A stretch of DNA of 10,546 bases from an uncultured Actinomycetes bacterium (GTDB lineage Bacteria > Actinomycetota > Actinomycetes > Nanopelagicales > Nanopelagicaceae), in contig CAIMXQ010000050.1 of NCBI GenBank assembly GCA_903845465.1, forward strand, positions 1-10,546, given 5' to 3'. Below the pieces are notes generated by a model, which saw nothing but the letters and a program-made list of their open reading frames with translations, had not been told where the DNA came from and made no database searches. The position numbers and the translations under genes are program-made. This document shows, one piece after another, positions 1 through 6,636 of the stretch (the stretch's first letter is position 1; each line of letters begins with the position of its first letter).

Positions 1-1274
1 TCTCGAGAGGCTTCGAGGACGCGAGGATGGCGAATCACAATGCCACGAAGCGCACCTCTGCCAGAAGCGACCAGTAACGCAACTGGAGTTGCCAAGCCAA
101 GCGCACATGGACATGCAATGACCAAAACAGTAATTGCCGTAGATATTGAGTAGGAAAGTGATTTACCGCCGAAGTAATACCAACCTCCAAATGTGGCGAT
201 AGCTAAGACTGTAACGACAGGTACAAAAATTGAAGCGACCCTATCTGCGAGGGCTTGAATAGGCGCCTTTCCACCTTGGGCAGTAACGACCATTGCGGTA
301 ATACGTGCAAGTTCTGTATCGCTTCCGACTCTCGTTGCTCGGACGATAATGCGACCGTTTGAATTGAGCGCAGAACCAATGACGTTCATTCCGGGAGTAA
401 TCGCTATTGGCGTGGATTCACCAGTAATCATTGAGTTATCTACTGAACTTTGTCCTGAAATTACTATTCCATCAGTTGCGATACGACTACCTGGCTTAAC
501 AACAAATTCATCTCCCACGACAAGATGTGAGATTGGTATGAGAACTTCCACGCCGCTACGGAGTACTGCAACCTCTTTCTCTCCGAGAGCAAGCAAAGTC
601 GAGAGGGCGCTACTTGCACTTCGCTTTGCACGTGTTTCTAGGAATCGCCCGAGAATTACAAAGAGGAGCACTCCTGCGGCAACTTCGGTATAGGCATCGC
701 CTTTACCTACAGATGTTGCATAAATAGACCAGAAGTAAGCGCTGAGTGAACCCAGAGAGACCAAGGTATCCATTGTTGGATGGAAGACATTTCTGATTGC
801 TGCGCGATGGATGGGGAATGCAACAATAAATATCAATGGCGCGCTAATTGTCAATGCGAGCCATGATGCAAAGAGATGATCTGCATGTGGCGGAAGTCCA
901 AAACCGTAGCTATTAAATTGTGCGGTGAGCCAATGATTGATGGGTTGATGCCAGCTCATAACCATCGAAATAAGAATTGTTGGAACTGCAAAGATTATTG
1001 CGAAGGTAAGCGCACCTGCAGCACCCTTTCGATGTAAAGCTGGGTCTGCCTGATCTGAAAGCAGAGCAGCCCCGTAACCAGTGGATTTAATCTTCTTGAT
1101 AATTGTCGTAGCTTCTAATTCACTGGGTGCCAAAACATGCAACGTCTCTGATGCGAAATTAACGGAGGCCGATACTCCTGGGATCTCATTGACTGCACGC
1201 TCAATCGTGTTGACACATGATGAGCACGTCATTCCGGTTAAGGAGTAAGTCTGTGTAACGAGCGTCTGGTCCAT
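1..1274 (-). CDS. copA: Copper-translocating P-type ATPase (CopA/CtpA-like), C-terminus cut by window edge
   Basis: This is an integral membrane P1B-type ATPase that uses ATP to export copper, probably Cu(I). About 424 residues are visible from the ATG at 1274, and the frame is open to the window edge. An N-terminal heavy-metal-associated domain carries GMTCSSC with metal-binding Cys17 and Cys20. Hydrophobic membrane segments follow from about residue 80. The actuator-domain TGES loop is at 284-287, and the transmembrane metal site ACPCALGLATP has Cys388 and Cys390. The CPC motif plus the MTCSSC domain point to Cu or Ag rather than Zn/Cd. The DKTGT phosphorylation site and ATP-binding domain lie outside the window. 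The start is 2 nt after the hisN stop, with a GGAG Shine-Dalgarno 8 nt upstream (1283-1286, minus strand), so it is probably translated from the aroA-rsgA-hisN message. No copper-responsive operator is visible in front of it. Confidence 0.93.
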   Translation of the reverse strand, partial: MDQTLVTQTYSLTGMTCSSCVNTIERAVNEIPGVSASVNFASETLHVLAPSELEATTIIKKIKSTGYGAALLSDQADPALHRKGAAGALTFAIIFAVPTILISMVMSWHQPINHWLTAQFNSYGFGLPPHADHLFASWLALTISAPLIFIVAFPIHRAAIRNVFHPTMDTLVSLGSLSAYFWSIYATSVGKGDAYTEVAAGVLLFVILGRFLETRAKRSASSALSTLLALGEKEVAVLRSGVEVLIPISHLVVGDEFVVKPGSRIATDGIVISGQSSVDNSMITGESTPIAITPGMNVIGSALNSNGRIIVRATRVGSDTELARITAMVVTAQGGKAPIQALADRVASIFVPVVTVLAIATFGGWYYFGGKSLSYSISTAITVLVIACPCALGLATPVALLVASGRGALRGIVIRHPRVLEASR

Positions 1275-1276
1275 TG

Positions 1277-2080
1277 TTACCGCTCCGGCTTTAGCGCTTC
1301 GACGACATAGTCATGCAGTGCGATATTTGTTGAAAGTCCACTTCCACCATGTGAGCCATCGATGCCATCAACGTTGGTGAAGCGCCCACCTGCTTCGCGC
1401 ACAATGATGTCGAGCGCAGCCATATCCCACAGGGCTAGCGTTGGTTCGACTGCTATATCTACAACGCCCTCTGCTACCAACATATGTGACCAGAAATCTC
1501 CATGTGCTCGCGTGCGCCATGCCTTATCCATCAATGTGCGAAATGGTTGAAGTCGCTCGCCCCATCCAACAAAGTCAGAGTGCGATATCGATGCATCTTC
1601 AATTTTGGAAACTTCAGAGACAGAAATTCTCTTTGGGACATCGTCATTGACGATGACATGAGCACCGCCACCTTCGAATGCATACCAACGGCGAAATAGC
1701 GCAGGAGCGCTAACGACTCCCACGACCACTTTTTCAGAGCCATCAGCGCTTCGTTCGATTAACCCAATTAAAGTTGCCCATGTAGGAACACCGCGCAGAA
1801 AATTCTTTGTGCCATCAATAGGGTCAATTACCCAGTAACGATCTCGTTCAATTCCTTCTTGTCCAAACTCTTCACCCACGATTCCATCATCGGGTCTATG
1901 AGAATGCAGAAGCGCACGTATTGCATCTTCGGCAGATTTATCAGCATCTGTGACGGGAGTGTTATCCGGCTTTGTAGTAACCGATAGATCTATTGCTTGG
2001 TAGCGCGAAAGAGTAACTGCGTCAGCTGCATCAGCTAAGCGATGGGCGAGAGCGAGATCCTCGCCGCGACGAATACTCAT
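1277..2080 (-). CDS. hisN: Histidinol-phosphatase of the inositol monophosphatase family
   Basis: The 267-residue protein is a Mg-dependent phosphatase of the IMPase fold, most likely the histidinol-phosphatase of histidine biosynthesis in Actinobacteria; it acts in the cytoplasm. Metal-binding motifs are visible: GEE at 69-71, DPIDGT at 86-91 and WDMAA at 218-222 (Asp219), followed by EAGG. The stretch around 194-213 (GDFWSHMLVAEG...VDIAVEP) resembles HisN proteins more than general inositol phosphatases, which is why I prefer hisN over suhB. Full length for the family. It lies 9 nt after rsgA and 2 nt before copA. A TAGACT hexamer 6 nt before the ATG suggests its own leaderless promoter in addition to readthrough from aroA-rsgA. 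The alternative is a broad-specificity inositol or sugar monophosphatase. From memory, Streptomyces hisN also lies near sigR and aroA, which supports the call. Confidence 0.85.
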   Translation of the reverse strand: MSIRRGEDLALAHRLADAADAVTLSRYQAIDLSVTTKPDNTPVTDADKSAEDAIRALLHSHRPDDGIVGEEFGQEGIERDRYWVIDPIDGTKNFLRGVPTWATLIGLIERSADGSEKVVVGVVSAPALFRRWYAFEGGGAHVIVNDDVPKRISVSEVSKIEDASISHSDFVGWGERLQPFRTLMDKAWRTRAHGDFWSHMLVAEGVVDIAVEPTLALWDMAALDIIVREAGGRFTNVDGIDGSHGGSGLSTNIALHDYVVEALKPER

Positions 2081-2086
2081 GGAAAG

Positions 2087-2092
2087 AGTCTA
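2087..2092 (-). promoter_or_regulatory. Candidate -10 box for leaderless hisN mRNA
   Basis: TAGACT lies 6 nt before the hisN ATG, so transcription would start at or next to the A of the ATG. Its first three bases are the rsgA stop codon TAG. No TTGACA-like -35 is evident. The same hexamer and spacing occur before aroA. Confidence 0.55.
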
Positions 2093-3100
2093 ACGCTCCT
2101 CGTCAGTTGCTTTCACTTCCAATAGCGACTGCAAACTAGTGACTCTGGTTAACCTTTCAACCTTGAGGGATGCATCAGATTCAATCCACGCATTGAGCGC
2201 GCAGCCTGATTCGTGGTGAGAACAATTGGGCATACATGTTTGAGTGATTTGATAGATATCAGGAAAAGACTCGATAACGCGTTCTTTGTTGAGATGCGAA
2301 AGTCCAAATGCACGGATACCTGGTGTATCAATAATCCAGCCACCATTGATCAATGGCAGTGCAATCGCACTCGAAGATGTGTGACGGCCTCGACCTGTCA
2401 CATCATTGACCACTCCGGTCATGCGATCAGCATCAGGAACTAAATCATTAATCAGTGTCGATTTTCCGACTCCTGAGTGACCAACCAGCACTGAAATCTT
2501 GTCATCGAGGATGGAGAGAATTCCTTCGACATCTTTAGCGCGCGCCTCACTCTTCGATGAAGTTGCAATGATGTCAACACCGAGTGCTTCATACTCTTTA
2601 ATAAAATCTGGAATTGGAGATACATCGACCTTGGTGACAACAATGATGGGTTTAATAGATTCGTGGAATGCACTTACTAGGAAGCGATCAATGAGTCCGC
2701 GACGAGGTTCAGGATTGGCAGATGCAACAACAATGAGCAATTGGTCGATATTTGCAACGATGGTCCGTTCAACGCGCGCGGCATCATCGACTGTACGGCT
2801 TAAAGAATTTGTTCGCTCGTTTACTGTGACGATTCGAGCAAGAGTTCCTTCAGTACCAGTGACATCACCAACGATTTCAACGAGGTCACCGACAACGACA
2901 GATTTCGGTCCGAGCTCGCGCGCCTTCATGGCGGTAATAACAAGGCCATCATCTGTCACGCAGGTAGTGCGACCGCGATCTACAGTTGTAACAAATGCAG
3001 TAATGGAATCAGAGTGTGAAGGACGATCTTTCGTGCGTCTGCGAGTGGTGCGAGATGGGCGGATGCGAGCATCCGACTCGTCATATTCGCGTGGACTCAT
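2090..3100 (-). CDS. rsgA: Ribosome small-subunit-dependent GTPase A (RsgA)
   Basis: RsgA is a circularly permuted GTPase that helps late maturation of the 30S ribosomal subunit. The 336-residue protein starts with a basic tail (residues about 12-26, rich in Arg), then an OB-fold region (about 35-95). The permuted G motifs follow: G4 TKVD at 156-159, G1 GHSGVGKS at 207-214 and G3 DTPG at 258-261. A C-terminal zinc-knuckle region has Cys289, Cys293, His295 and Cys300, with Cys-x3-Cys spacing slightly shorter than the common Cys-x4-Cys form. The start overlaps the aroA stop as ATGA, so translational coupling is likely. A TAGTTT hexamer 6 nt upstream could also give a leaderless start. From memory, rsgA sits next to aroA in mycobacteria too. 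Confidence 0.96.
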   Translation of the reverse strand: MSPREYDESDARIRPSRTTRRRTKDRPSHSDSITAFVTTVDRGRTTCVTDDGLVITAMKARELGPKSVVVGDLVEIVGDVTGTEGTLARIVTVNERTNSLSRTVDDAARVERTIVANIDQLLIVVASANPEPRRGLIDRFLVSAFHESIKPIIVVTKVDVSPIPDFIKEYEALGVDIIATSSKSEARAKDVEGILSILDDKISVLVGHSGVGKSTLINDLVPDADRMTGVVNDVTGRGRHTSSSAIALPLINGGWIIDTPGIRAFGLSHLNKERVIESFPDIYQITQTCMPNCSHHESGCALNAWIESDASLKVERLTRVTSLQSLLEVKATDEER

Positions 3101-4377
3101 AGAACCAAACTATTCCAGAGACCCGGAAAATCAGGCAGGGTCTTACGTGTTGTAGCAACATTTTCAATCAAAATATCTGGAACAACTAAGCCGATAACAG
3201 CACCGGCCGTTGCAAGGCGATGATCTTCATATGTATGAAAAGTTCCACCATGAAGTGGTGCTGGAGTGATGTGCAGCGCTGTCTCTTCTTCAACAACATT
3301 GCCACCAAGTGCATTTATCTCACGAGTAAGTGCTGCCAAGCGATCTGTTTCATGTAAGCGTAAGTGGCCGATGCCACGAAGATGTGAGGGTGAATCCGCA
3401 AGGGCTGCAAGTGCTGCGATAGATGGGGTTAATTCACCGACATCATGGAGATCGATATCTATGCCATGGATTGAATCCGCACCTGTAAGAGTAAGTCCGT
3501 CATCTGTTACTGCAACGTGCGCGCCCATCTGAGAAAAGATATGGCGAAGTTGATCTCCGGGCTGCGTTGTGTTCTTGGGCCAATCCGCAATCGTGATACT
3601 GCCACCACACACCATCGCAATCGAAAGAAAAGGTGAAGCGTTGGATAGATCTGGTTCGATCACAAGGTTCTGGCCATGAAGTACTCCAGGTTCAACCTTC
3701 CAGCTTTCATCTGCCTTATCAACATGAACAGTTGCTCCAAAGTCACGGAGCATCTGCACTGTCATATCAATATGAGGGATAGAAGGAAGCGCACTTCCGC
3801 GATGATGAACAGTGATGCCGTTCTGCATACGTGGGGCAATTAAGAGAAGCGCAGATAAGAATTGGCTCGATGCACTTGCATCGATAGTGAGTTCGCCACC
3901 AGGAATTGAACCCTTTGCCTTGATAACCATCGGCAACGAGTAACGGCCACCGTGATCGATTTCAACCCCAAGTTCTTCGAGCGCTTTAATTACTGGACCG
4001 ACAGGGCGTTCATATGAACGAGGATCTCCATCGAAGGAGATATCTCCCTGAGCAAGTGATGCAAGTGGTGGAAGAAAGCGCATCACAGTTCCTGCATTAC
4101 CAACATCGATTGTCGCTGGCCCAGAAAGTGATTGTGGATTTACTAACCAAGAACCAGCTGAGTCAGAGATTTTGATGCCCATTGCTTGCAAGCCAGCAGA
4201 CATAAGTTCAGAGTCACGAGAGATGAGAGGGCGATGCAGAGTGGAAGGTGAGTCTGCAAGGGCTGCAAGTATCAGAGCTCGATTTGTCACAGATTTGGAT
4301 CCAGGAATAACAACACGAGAATTGACTGGCTTACGTCCGCGCAAAGGCGCGGGCCAGAGATCGTGTGCATCGGTCAT
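3097..4377 (-). CDS. aroA: 3-phosphoshikimate 1-carboxyvinyltransferase (EPSP synthase)
   Basis: This cytoplasmic enzyme joins shikimate-3-phosphate and phosphoenolpyruvate to make EPSP, the sixth step of the shikimate pathway to aromatic amino acids. At 426 residues it is a normal full length. Visible signatures are PGSKS at 25-29, GNAGTVMRF at 93-101, the substrate-binding SASSQ at 168-172, a RLHETDR block at 340-346 (the RxKExDR-like loop) and DHRLA at 385-389. The region DVGELTP at 312-318 matches, from memory, the actinobacterial version of the catalytic segment. It heads the leftward operon with rsgA, overlapping it by 4 nt (ATGA). The ATG has no Shine-Dalgarno but has TAGACT 6 nt upstream, suggesting a leaderless mRNA. 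It is divergent from the SRAP gene across 42 nt. Confidence 0.98.
   Translation of the reverse strand: MTDAHDLWPAPLRGRKPVNSRVVIPGSKSVTNRALILAALADSPSTLHRPLISRDSELMSAGLQAMGIKISDSAGSWLVNPQSLSGPATIDVGNAGTVMRFLPPLASLAQGDISFDGDPRSYERPVGPVIKALEELGVEIDHGGRYSLPMVIKAKGSIPGGELTIDASASSQFLSALLLIAPRMQNGITVHHRGSALPSIPHIDMTVQMLRDFGATVHVDKADESWKVEPGVLHGQNLVIEPDLSNASPFLSIAMVCGGSITIADWPKNTTQPGDQLRHIFSQMGAHVAVTDDGLTLTGADSIHGIDIDLHDVGELTPSIAALAALADSPSHLRGIGHLRLHETDRLAALTREINALGGNVVEEETALHITPAPLHGGTFHTYEDHRLATAGAVIGLVVPDILIENVATTRKTLPDFPGLWNSLVL
3107..3112 (-). promoter_or_regulatory. Weak candidate -10 box for rsgA
   Basis: TAGTTT lies 6 nt before the rsgA ATG, inside the end of aroA. Because rsgA also overlaps aroA as ATGA, coupling alone could explain its translation, so this one may be a chance match. 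Confidence 0.3.
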
Positions 4378-4383
4378 GAGCGA

Positions 4384-4389
4384 AGTCTA
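4384..4389 (-). promoter_or_regulatory. Candidate -10 box for leaderless aroA mRNA
   Basis: TAGACT lies 6 nt before the aroA ATG, in the 42-nt gap shared with the SRAP gene. There is no Shine-Dalgarno before aroA, so a leaderless transcript starting at the ATG is the simplest reading. Confidence 0.65.
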
Positions 4390-4406
4390 ACGGCTCGAGC
4401 ACAGCA

Positions 4407-4412
4407 TAGGAT
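4407..4412 (+). promoter_or_regulatory. Candidate -10 box for leaderless SRAP mRNA
   Basis: TAGGAT lies 7 nt before the ATG at 4420. It also supports that ATG as the true start, in agreement with the need for Cys2. It is back to back with the aroA -10 box, 17 nt apart. Confidence 0.65.
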
Positions 4413-4419
4413 TCGCAAT

Positions 4420-5142
4420 ATGTGCGGCAGATATGCGCAGACACTTGGCGCAGAAGAATTAGTAGAGTCATTTGATTTAGCTGGCTCGACTCTCGATCAA
4501 TCGCTGCCTCTCAATTGGAATATTGCACCAACCAATGAGATTTACATTATTCGCAATGAGTCAGATTCTCGCATTTTAGATTCTGCTTCGTGGGGGATTA
4601 TCGCTCCGTGGCAGAAGAGCATCGCAGATGCTCGTGCATCACAATCGCATGCAATTAATGCACGAAGTGAATCCATTCATGAAAAGCCTACGTTTCGCCA
4701 CGCATTCAGAACTTCACGTTGTTTAATTCCAGCAACAGGTTATTACGAATGGGCGACATCGCTTGGGAAATTTCCTCCGAAACAACCTTTTTATATTCAC
4801 AGTGATACTGGTCGCGAACTTTCTATTGCAGGTATCTGGAGTTCATGGCAGAGCGAAAACGGACTGGTAATTCAGAGCGCTGCAATCATTACTCGCGAAG
4901 CAGTTGGAGAACTGGCAACGATTCATAGTCGGATGCCAGTCTTTATGCCGATTGAAAGATGGAACGATTGGCTAGACCCGCAATCTCGCGATATCAATCG
5001 ACTTATTCGTATGATGGATACACCTGAACCTGATGCGGGATTGGTTGCTACGCCTGTATCGCCCAGAGTTAACGTCGTTGCTAACAACGGTCCAGAACTA
5101 ATTATTCCCATCGAACTCGGAGCTCCAGAGACCCTCTTTTGA
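4420..5142 (+). CDS. SRAP-domain protein (HMCES/YedK family), abasic-site DNA-protein crosslinking protein
   Basis: SRAP proteins bind abasic sites in single-stranded DNA and form a thiazolidine crosslink through an N-terminal cysteine, which shields the lesion. The start at 4420 is chosen because it gives MCGRYAQ: Cys2 must become the N-terminal residue after Met removal. An in-frame ATG at 4363 would bury it and overlaps aroA. The 240-residue protein has the family landmarks Cys2, Asn80 (NARSE), Glu110 (GYYEW) and His169 (IHSRMP), spaced like Cys2/Asn75/Glu105/His160 of E. coli YedK (recalled). TAGGAT lies 7 nt before the ATG, so the mRNA is probably leaderless. From memory, mycobacteria also have a SRAP gene divergent from aroA and near sigH. 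It is followed 15 nt later by sigR in the same reading frame. Confidence 0.93.
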   Translation: MCGRYAQTLGAEELVESFDLAGSTLDQSLPLNWNIAPTNEIYIIRNESDSRILDSASWGIIAPWQKSIADARASQSHAINARSESIHEKPTFRHAFRTSRCLIPATGYYEWATSLGKFPPKQPFYIHSDTGRELSIAGIWSSWQSENGLVIQSAAIITREAVGELATIHSRMPVFMPIERWNDWLDPQSRDINRLIRMMDTPEPDAGLVATPVSPRVNVVANNGPELIIPIELGAPETLF

Positions 5143-5144
5143 TA

Positions 5145-5150
5145 TAACCT
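5145..5150 (+). promoter_or_regulatory. Candidate -10 box for leaderless sigR mRNA
   Basis: TAACCT lies 7 nt before the sigR ATG, in the 15-nt gap after the SRAP stop. It looks like a housekeeping-type -10. No -35 and no SigR-type GGGAAT/GGAAC-N18-GTT element is seen directly upstream. Confidence 0.6.
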
Positions 5151-5157
5151 AAGCGTA

Positions 5158-5784
5158 ATGACATCGAAAGATTTAGTTCTCGAGAGCGCCGCCGATCGCA
5201 CCACTCGGTTCGAGCGCGATGCTCTTGTGTTTACAAATCAGTTATATGCAGCAGCACTTCGCTATACAAAGAATCCTGAAGATGCGCGCGATCTTGTTCA
5301 AGATACATATCTCAAAGCATTCGCCTCTTTTCATCAATTTGAAGAAGGAACAAATCTTCGTGCGTGGCTCTATCGAGTTCTTACAACAACATTTATCAAT
5401 ACATATCGCAAGGGCCAACGCCAACCACAGATTGCACATAACGAACTTGAAGATTGGCAAGTAGCCGAATCTCAATCACATACAAGTGATCAAGGAAAAT
5501 CTGCAGAACAAGAAGCCCTTGAAAACTTACCGGATAGTGATATCAAGCGAGCACTACAAGAGATTCCAGAAGAGTTTCGTATCGTTGTCTACCTTGCAGA
5601 TGTCGAAGGTTTCTCCTATAAGGAAATTGCAGAGATTGTTGGAGCTCCAGCCGGAACTGTCATGTCTCGCCTTCATCGAGGACGAAAACAACTTCGCACA
5701 AAGCTCGCTGATTATGCGAAAGAGCTCGGATATAACACCGATGCCCCCGCCCCGAAGAACACACAGAAGGGGGATGAAGAATGA
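5158..5784 (+). CDS. sigR: ECF RNA polymerase sigma factor SigR/SigH (thiol-oxidative stress)
   Basis: This is a group IV sigma factor of the SigR/SigH type, released by its redox-sensitive anti-sigma factor during disulfide stress to transcribe thiol-reducing and repair genes. The 208-residue protein has region 2 at about 22-88, with the conserved [11 protein letters not shown] and a [18 protein letters not shown] stretch typical of SigR. A linker follows, then region 4 at about 128-185 with a helix-turn-helix at 152-180 (SYKEIAEI ... [11 protein letters not shown]). The start at 5158 has TAACCT 7 nt upstream and no Shine-Dalgarno, fitting a leaderless message. The same-frame TGA of the SRAP gene at 5140-5142 rules out an N-terminally extended form. 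The 3' end overlaps rsrA as ATGA. I saw no GGGAAT/GGAAC-N18-GTT autoregulatory promoter directly in front. Confidence 0.96.
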   Translation: MTSKDLVLESAADRTTRFERDALVFTNQLYAAALRYTKNPEDARDLVQDTYLKAFASFHQFEEGTNLRAWLYRVLTTTFINTYRKGQRQPQIAHNELEDWQVAESQSHTSDQGKSAEQEALENLPDSDIKRALQEIPEEFRIVVYLADVEGFSYKEIAEIVGAPAGTVMSRLHRGRKQLRTKLADYAKELGYNTDAPAPKNTQKGDEE

Positions 5785-6176
5785 GTTTTATAGAGATTCA
5801 ATGTGGTGACGTTCTTGCTTCCGTCATATTCATAGTTGAAGGCGAATTCCAAGAGATTCCTCAAGCAGATGCAATTCAATCTCATATCGTTACCTGCGGT
5901 GCTTGTGCTGCCGAGATTGAACATGAAAAGCTGATGCATCAGATGTTGCAGGATGTCCTTAAGCGTTCATGTGATGAGCAGGCGCCAGAAGAGCTCCACG
6001 AAAGTATTCACCGCCAACTTCGCGAACAGATGGCAGGCACCGGCTCAACCGAAGTAGTTACCCAGTTCAGCATGACTGAGATATCCATTGAAATTGATGA
6101 GTTCGGAAATGTTGAGCATCGTGAAATTCAGATCGAACAGACACATATCCAGCACTTTATCGACGACCAGGACTAA
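5781..6176 (+). CDS. rsrA: Zinc-binding redox-sensing anti-sigma factor RsrA, with extended C-terminus
   Basis: RsrA binds SigR when reduced and zinc-loaded; oxidation forms a disulfide, expels zinc and frees SigR. The ZAS motif H-x3-C-x2-C is at His35, Cys39 and Cys42. Cys8 aligns with Cys11 of Streptomyces RsrA (recalled), so the Cys11-Cys44 trigger pair is kept as Cys8/Cys42. Cys64 corresponds to one of the paired cysteines further on; the neighbouring residue is Ser63. At 131 residues it is longer than the roughly 105 residues of Streptomyces RsrA. The extra part, about 98-131, is acidic and beta-like, with His113, His122 and His125. The start overlaps the sigR stop (ATGA) and has a strong GGGGGA Shine-Dalgarno 6 nt upstream (5769-5774), so equimolar coupled synthesis with SigR is likely. 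The stop codon begins a -10-like hexamer for the next gene. Confidence 0.93.
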   Translation: MSFIEIQCGDVLASVIFIVEGEFQEIPQADAIQSHIVTCGACAAEIEHEKLMHQMLQDVLKRSCDEQAPEELHESIHRQLREQMAGTGSTEVVTQFSMTEISIEIDEFGNVEHREIQIEQTHIQHFIDDQD

Positions 6177-6179
6177 TCT
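6174..6179 (+). promoter_or_regulatory. Candidate -10 box for leaderless thioesterase mRNA
   Basis: TAATCT lies 7 nt before the ATG at 6187. Its first three bases are the rsrA stop codon TAA. There is no Shine-Dalgarno between rsrA and the thioesterase gene. Confidence 0.6.
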
Positions 6180-6186
6180 CTTAAGT

Positions 6187-6591
6187 ATGAAACCGGCAGA
6201 TGAAGTCTTGGGAGCGGTTGGCTTCTCAGTAATGACTGCTCGTCCCGGCGATACATGTGTGACCATGGGCGTATCTGATTTACCAGTGGTTGCACCTTCA
6301 CATTACTTATCACTGATGGAGAACGCCTGTGTTGCAGCGCTCTCCGAATATCTCGATTCTGGTGAAACCACATTCTTAACGCACTCGACTTTGCAGATTG
6401 TTGGATCTGCAACTGCAGGAGCTGAACTTCGCGCAAATGCGCGAGTAACTAATATTGAAGGTCGCGAGCTGACATTTGAGTGCGAGGTTTACGATGGCGA
6501 ACGTCATTGCGCTCAGGCTGAAATAAAGAGAGCGACTGTCGAGCGATTATCTTTCCTCGCTCGAACAGCCGCTCAATCACTTATTAACTAA
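6187..6591 (+). CDS. Hotdog-fold thioesterase, FlK-like family
   Basis: The 134-residue protein resembles small hotdog acyl-CoA thioesterases, in particular the group around fluoroacetyl-CoA thioesterase FlK. Features are the VAPSHYLSLMENACVAAL helix region at 35-52, the TTFLTHSTLQIVGSATAGAEL strand region at about 61-81, and VTNIEGRELTFECEVYD near 87-103. Ser38, Glu45 and His66 are possible counterparts of FlK Thr42/Glu50/His76, but the spacing is not identical, so this is tentative. The substrate is unknown. I chose the ATG at 6187 because the fold begins there and a TAATCT hexamer ends 7 nt before it; upstream in-frame starts lie inside rsrA. It follows rsrA by 10 nt but appears to have its own leaderless promoter. 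A hairpin with a T-run follows the stop. Confidence 0.8.
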   Translation: MKPADEVLGAVGFSVMTARPGDTCVTMGVSDLPVVAPSHYLSLMENACVAALSEYLDSGETTFLTHSTLQIVGSATAGAELRANARVTNIEGRELTFECEVYDGERHCAQAEIKRATVERLSFLARTAAQSLIN

Positions 6592-6604
6592 GCCTTTTAC
6601 TTGG

Positions 6605-6636
6605 GCTTAGATTCCCTTCGGGAATTAAGCTTTTTT
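6605..6636 (+). terminator. Rho-independent terminator after the thioesterase gene
   Basis: The stem is GCTTA plus ATTCCC (6605-6616, with one bulged G at 6610), the loop TTC (6617-6619), and the return arm GGGAAT plus TAAGC (6620-6630), followed by six T (6631-6636). It ends rightward transcripts. The return arm overlaps the last codon and stop of the convergent sodN gene. On the opposite strand the hairpin is not followed by a T-run, so it is not clearly bidirectional. Confidence 0.75.

Noticed and set aside
349..693. Open frame of 114 codons on the + strand
   Set aside because: It lies antisense to the copper ATPase actuator region, whose TGES motif is in the other strand.
2499..3155. Long open frame on the + strand opposite rsgA (218 codons)
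   Set aside because: It is the antisense of a clear rsgA with all GTPase motifs; the translation is Ser/Thr/Arg-rich with no recognisable domain.
4363..4419. Upstream in-frame ATG for the SRAP gene
   Set aside because: It would add 19 residues before MCGRY, hide the catalytic Cys2 and overlap aroA; the -10 box points to 4420.
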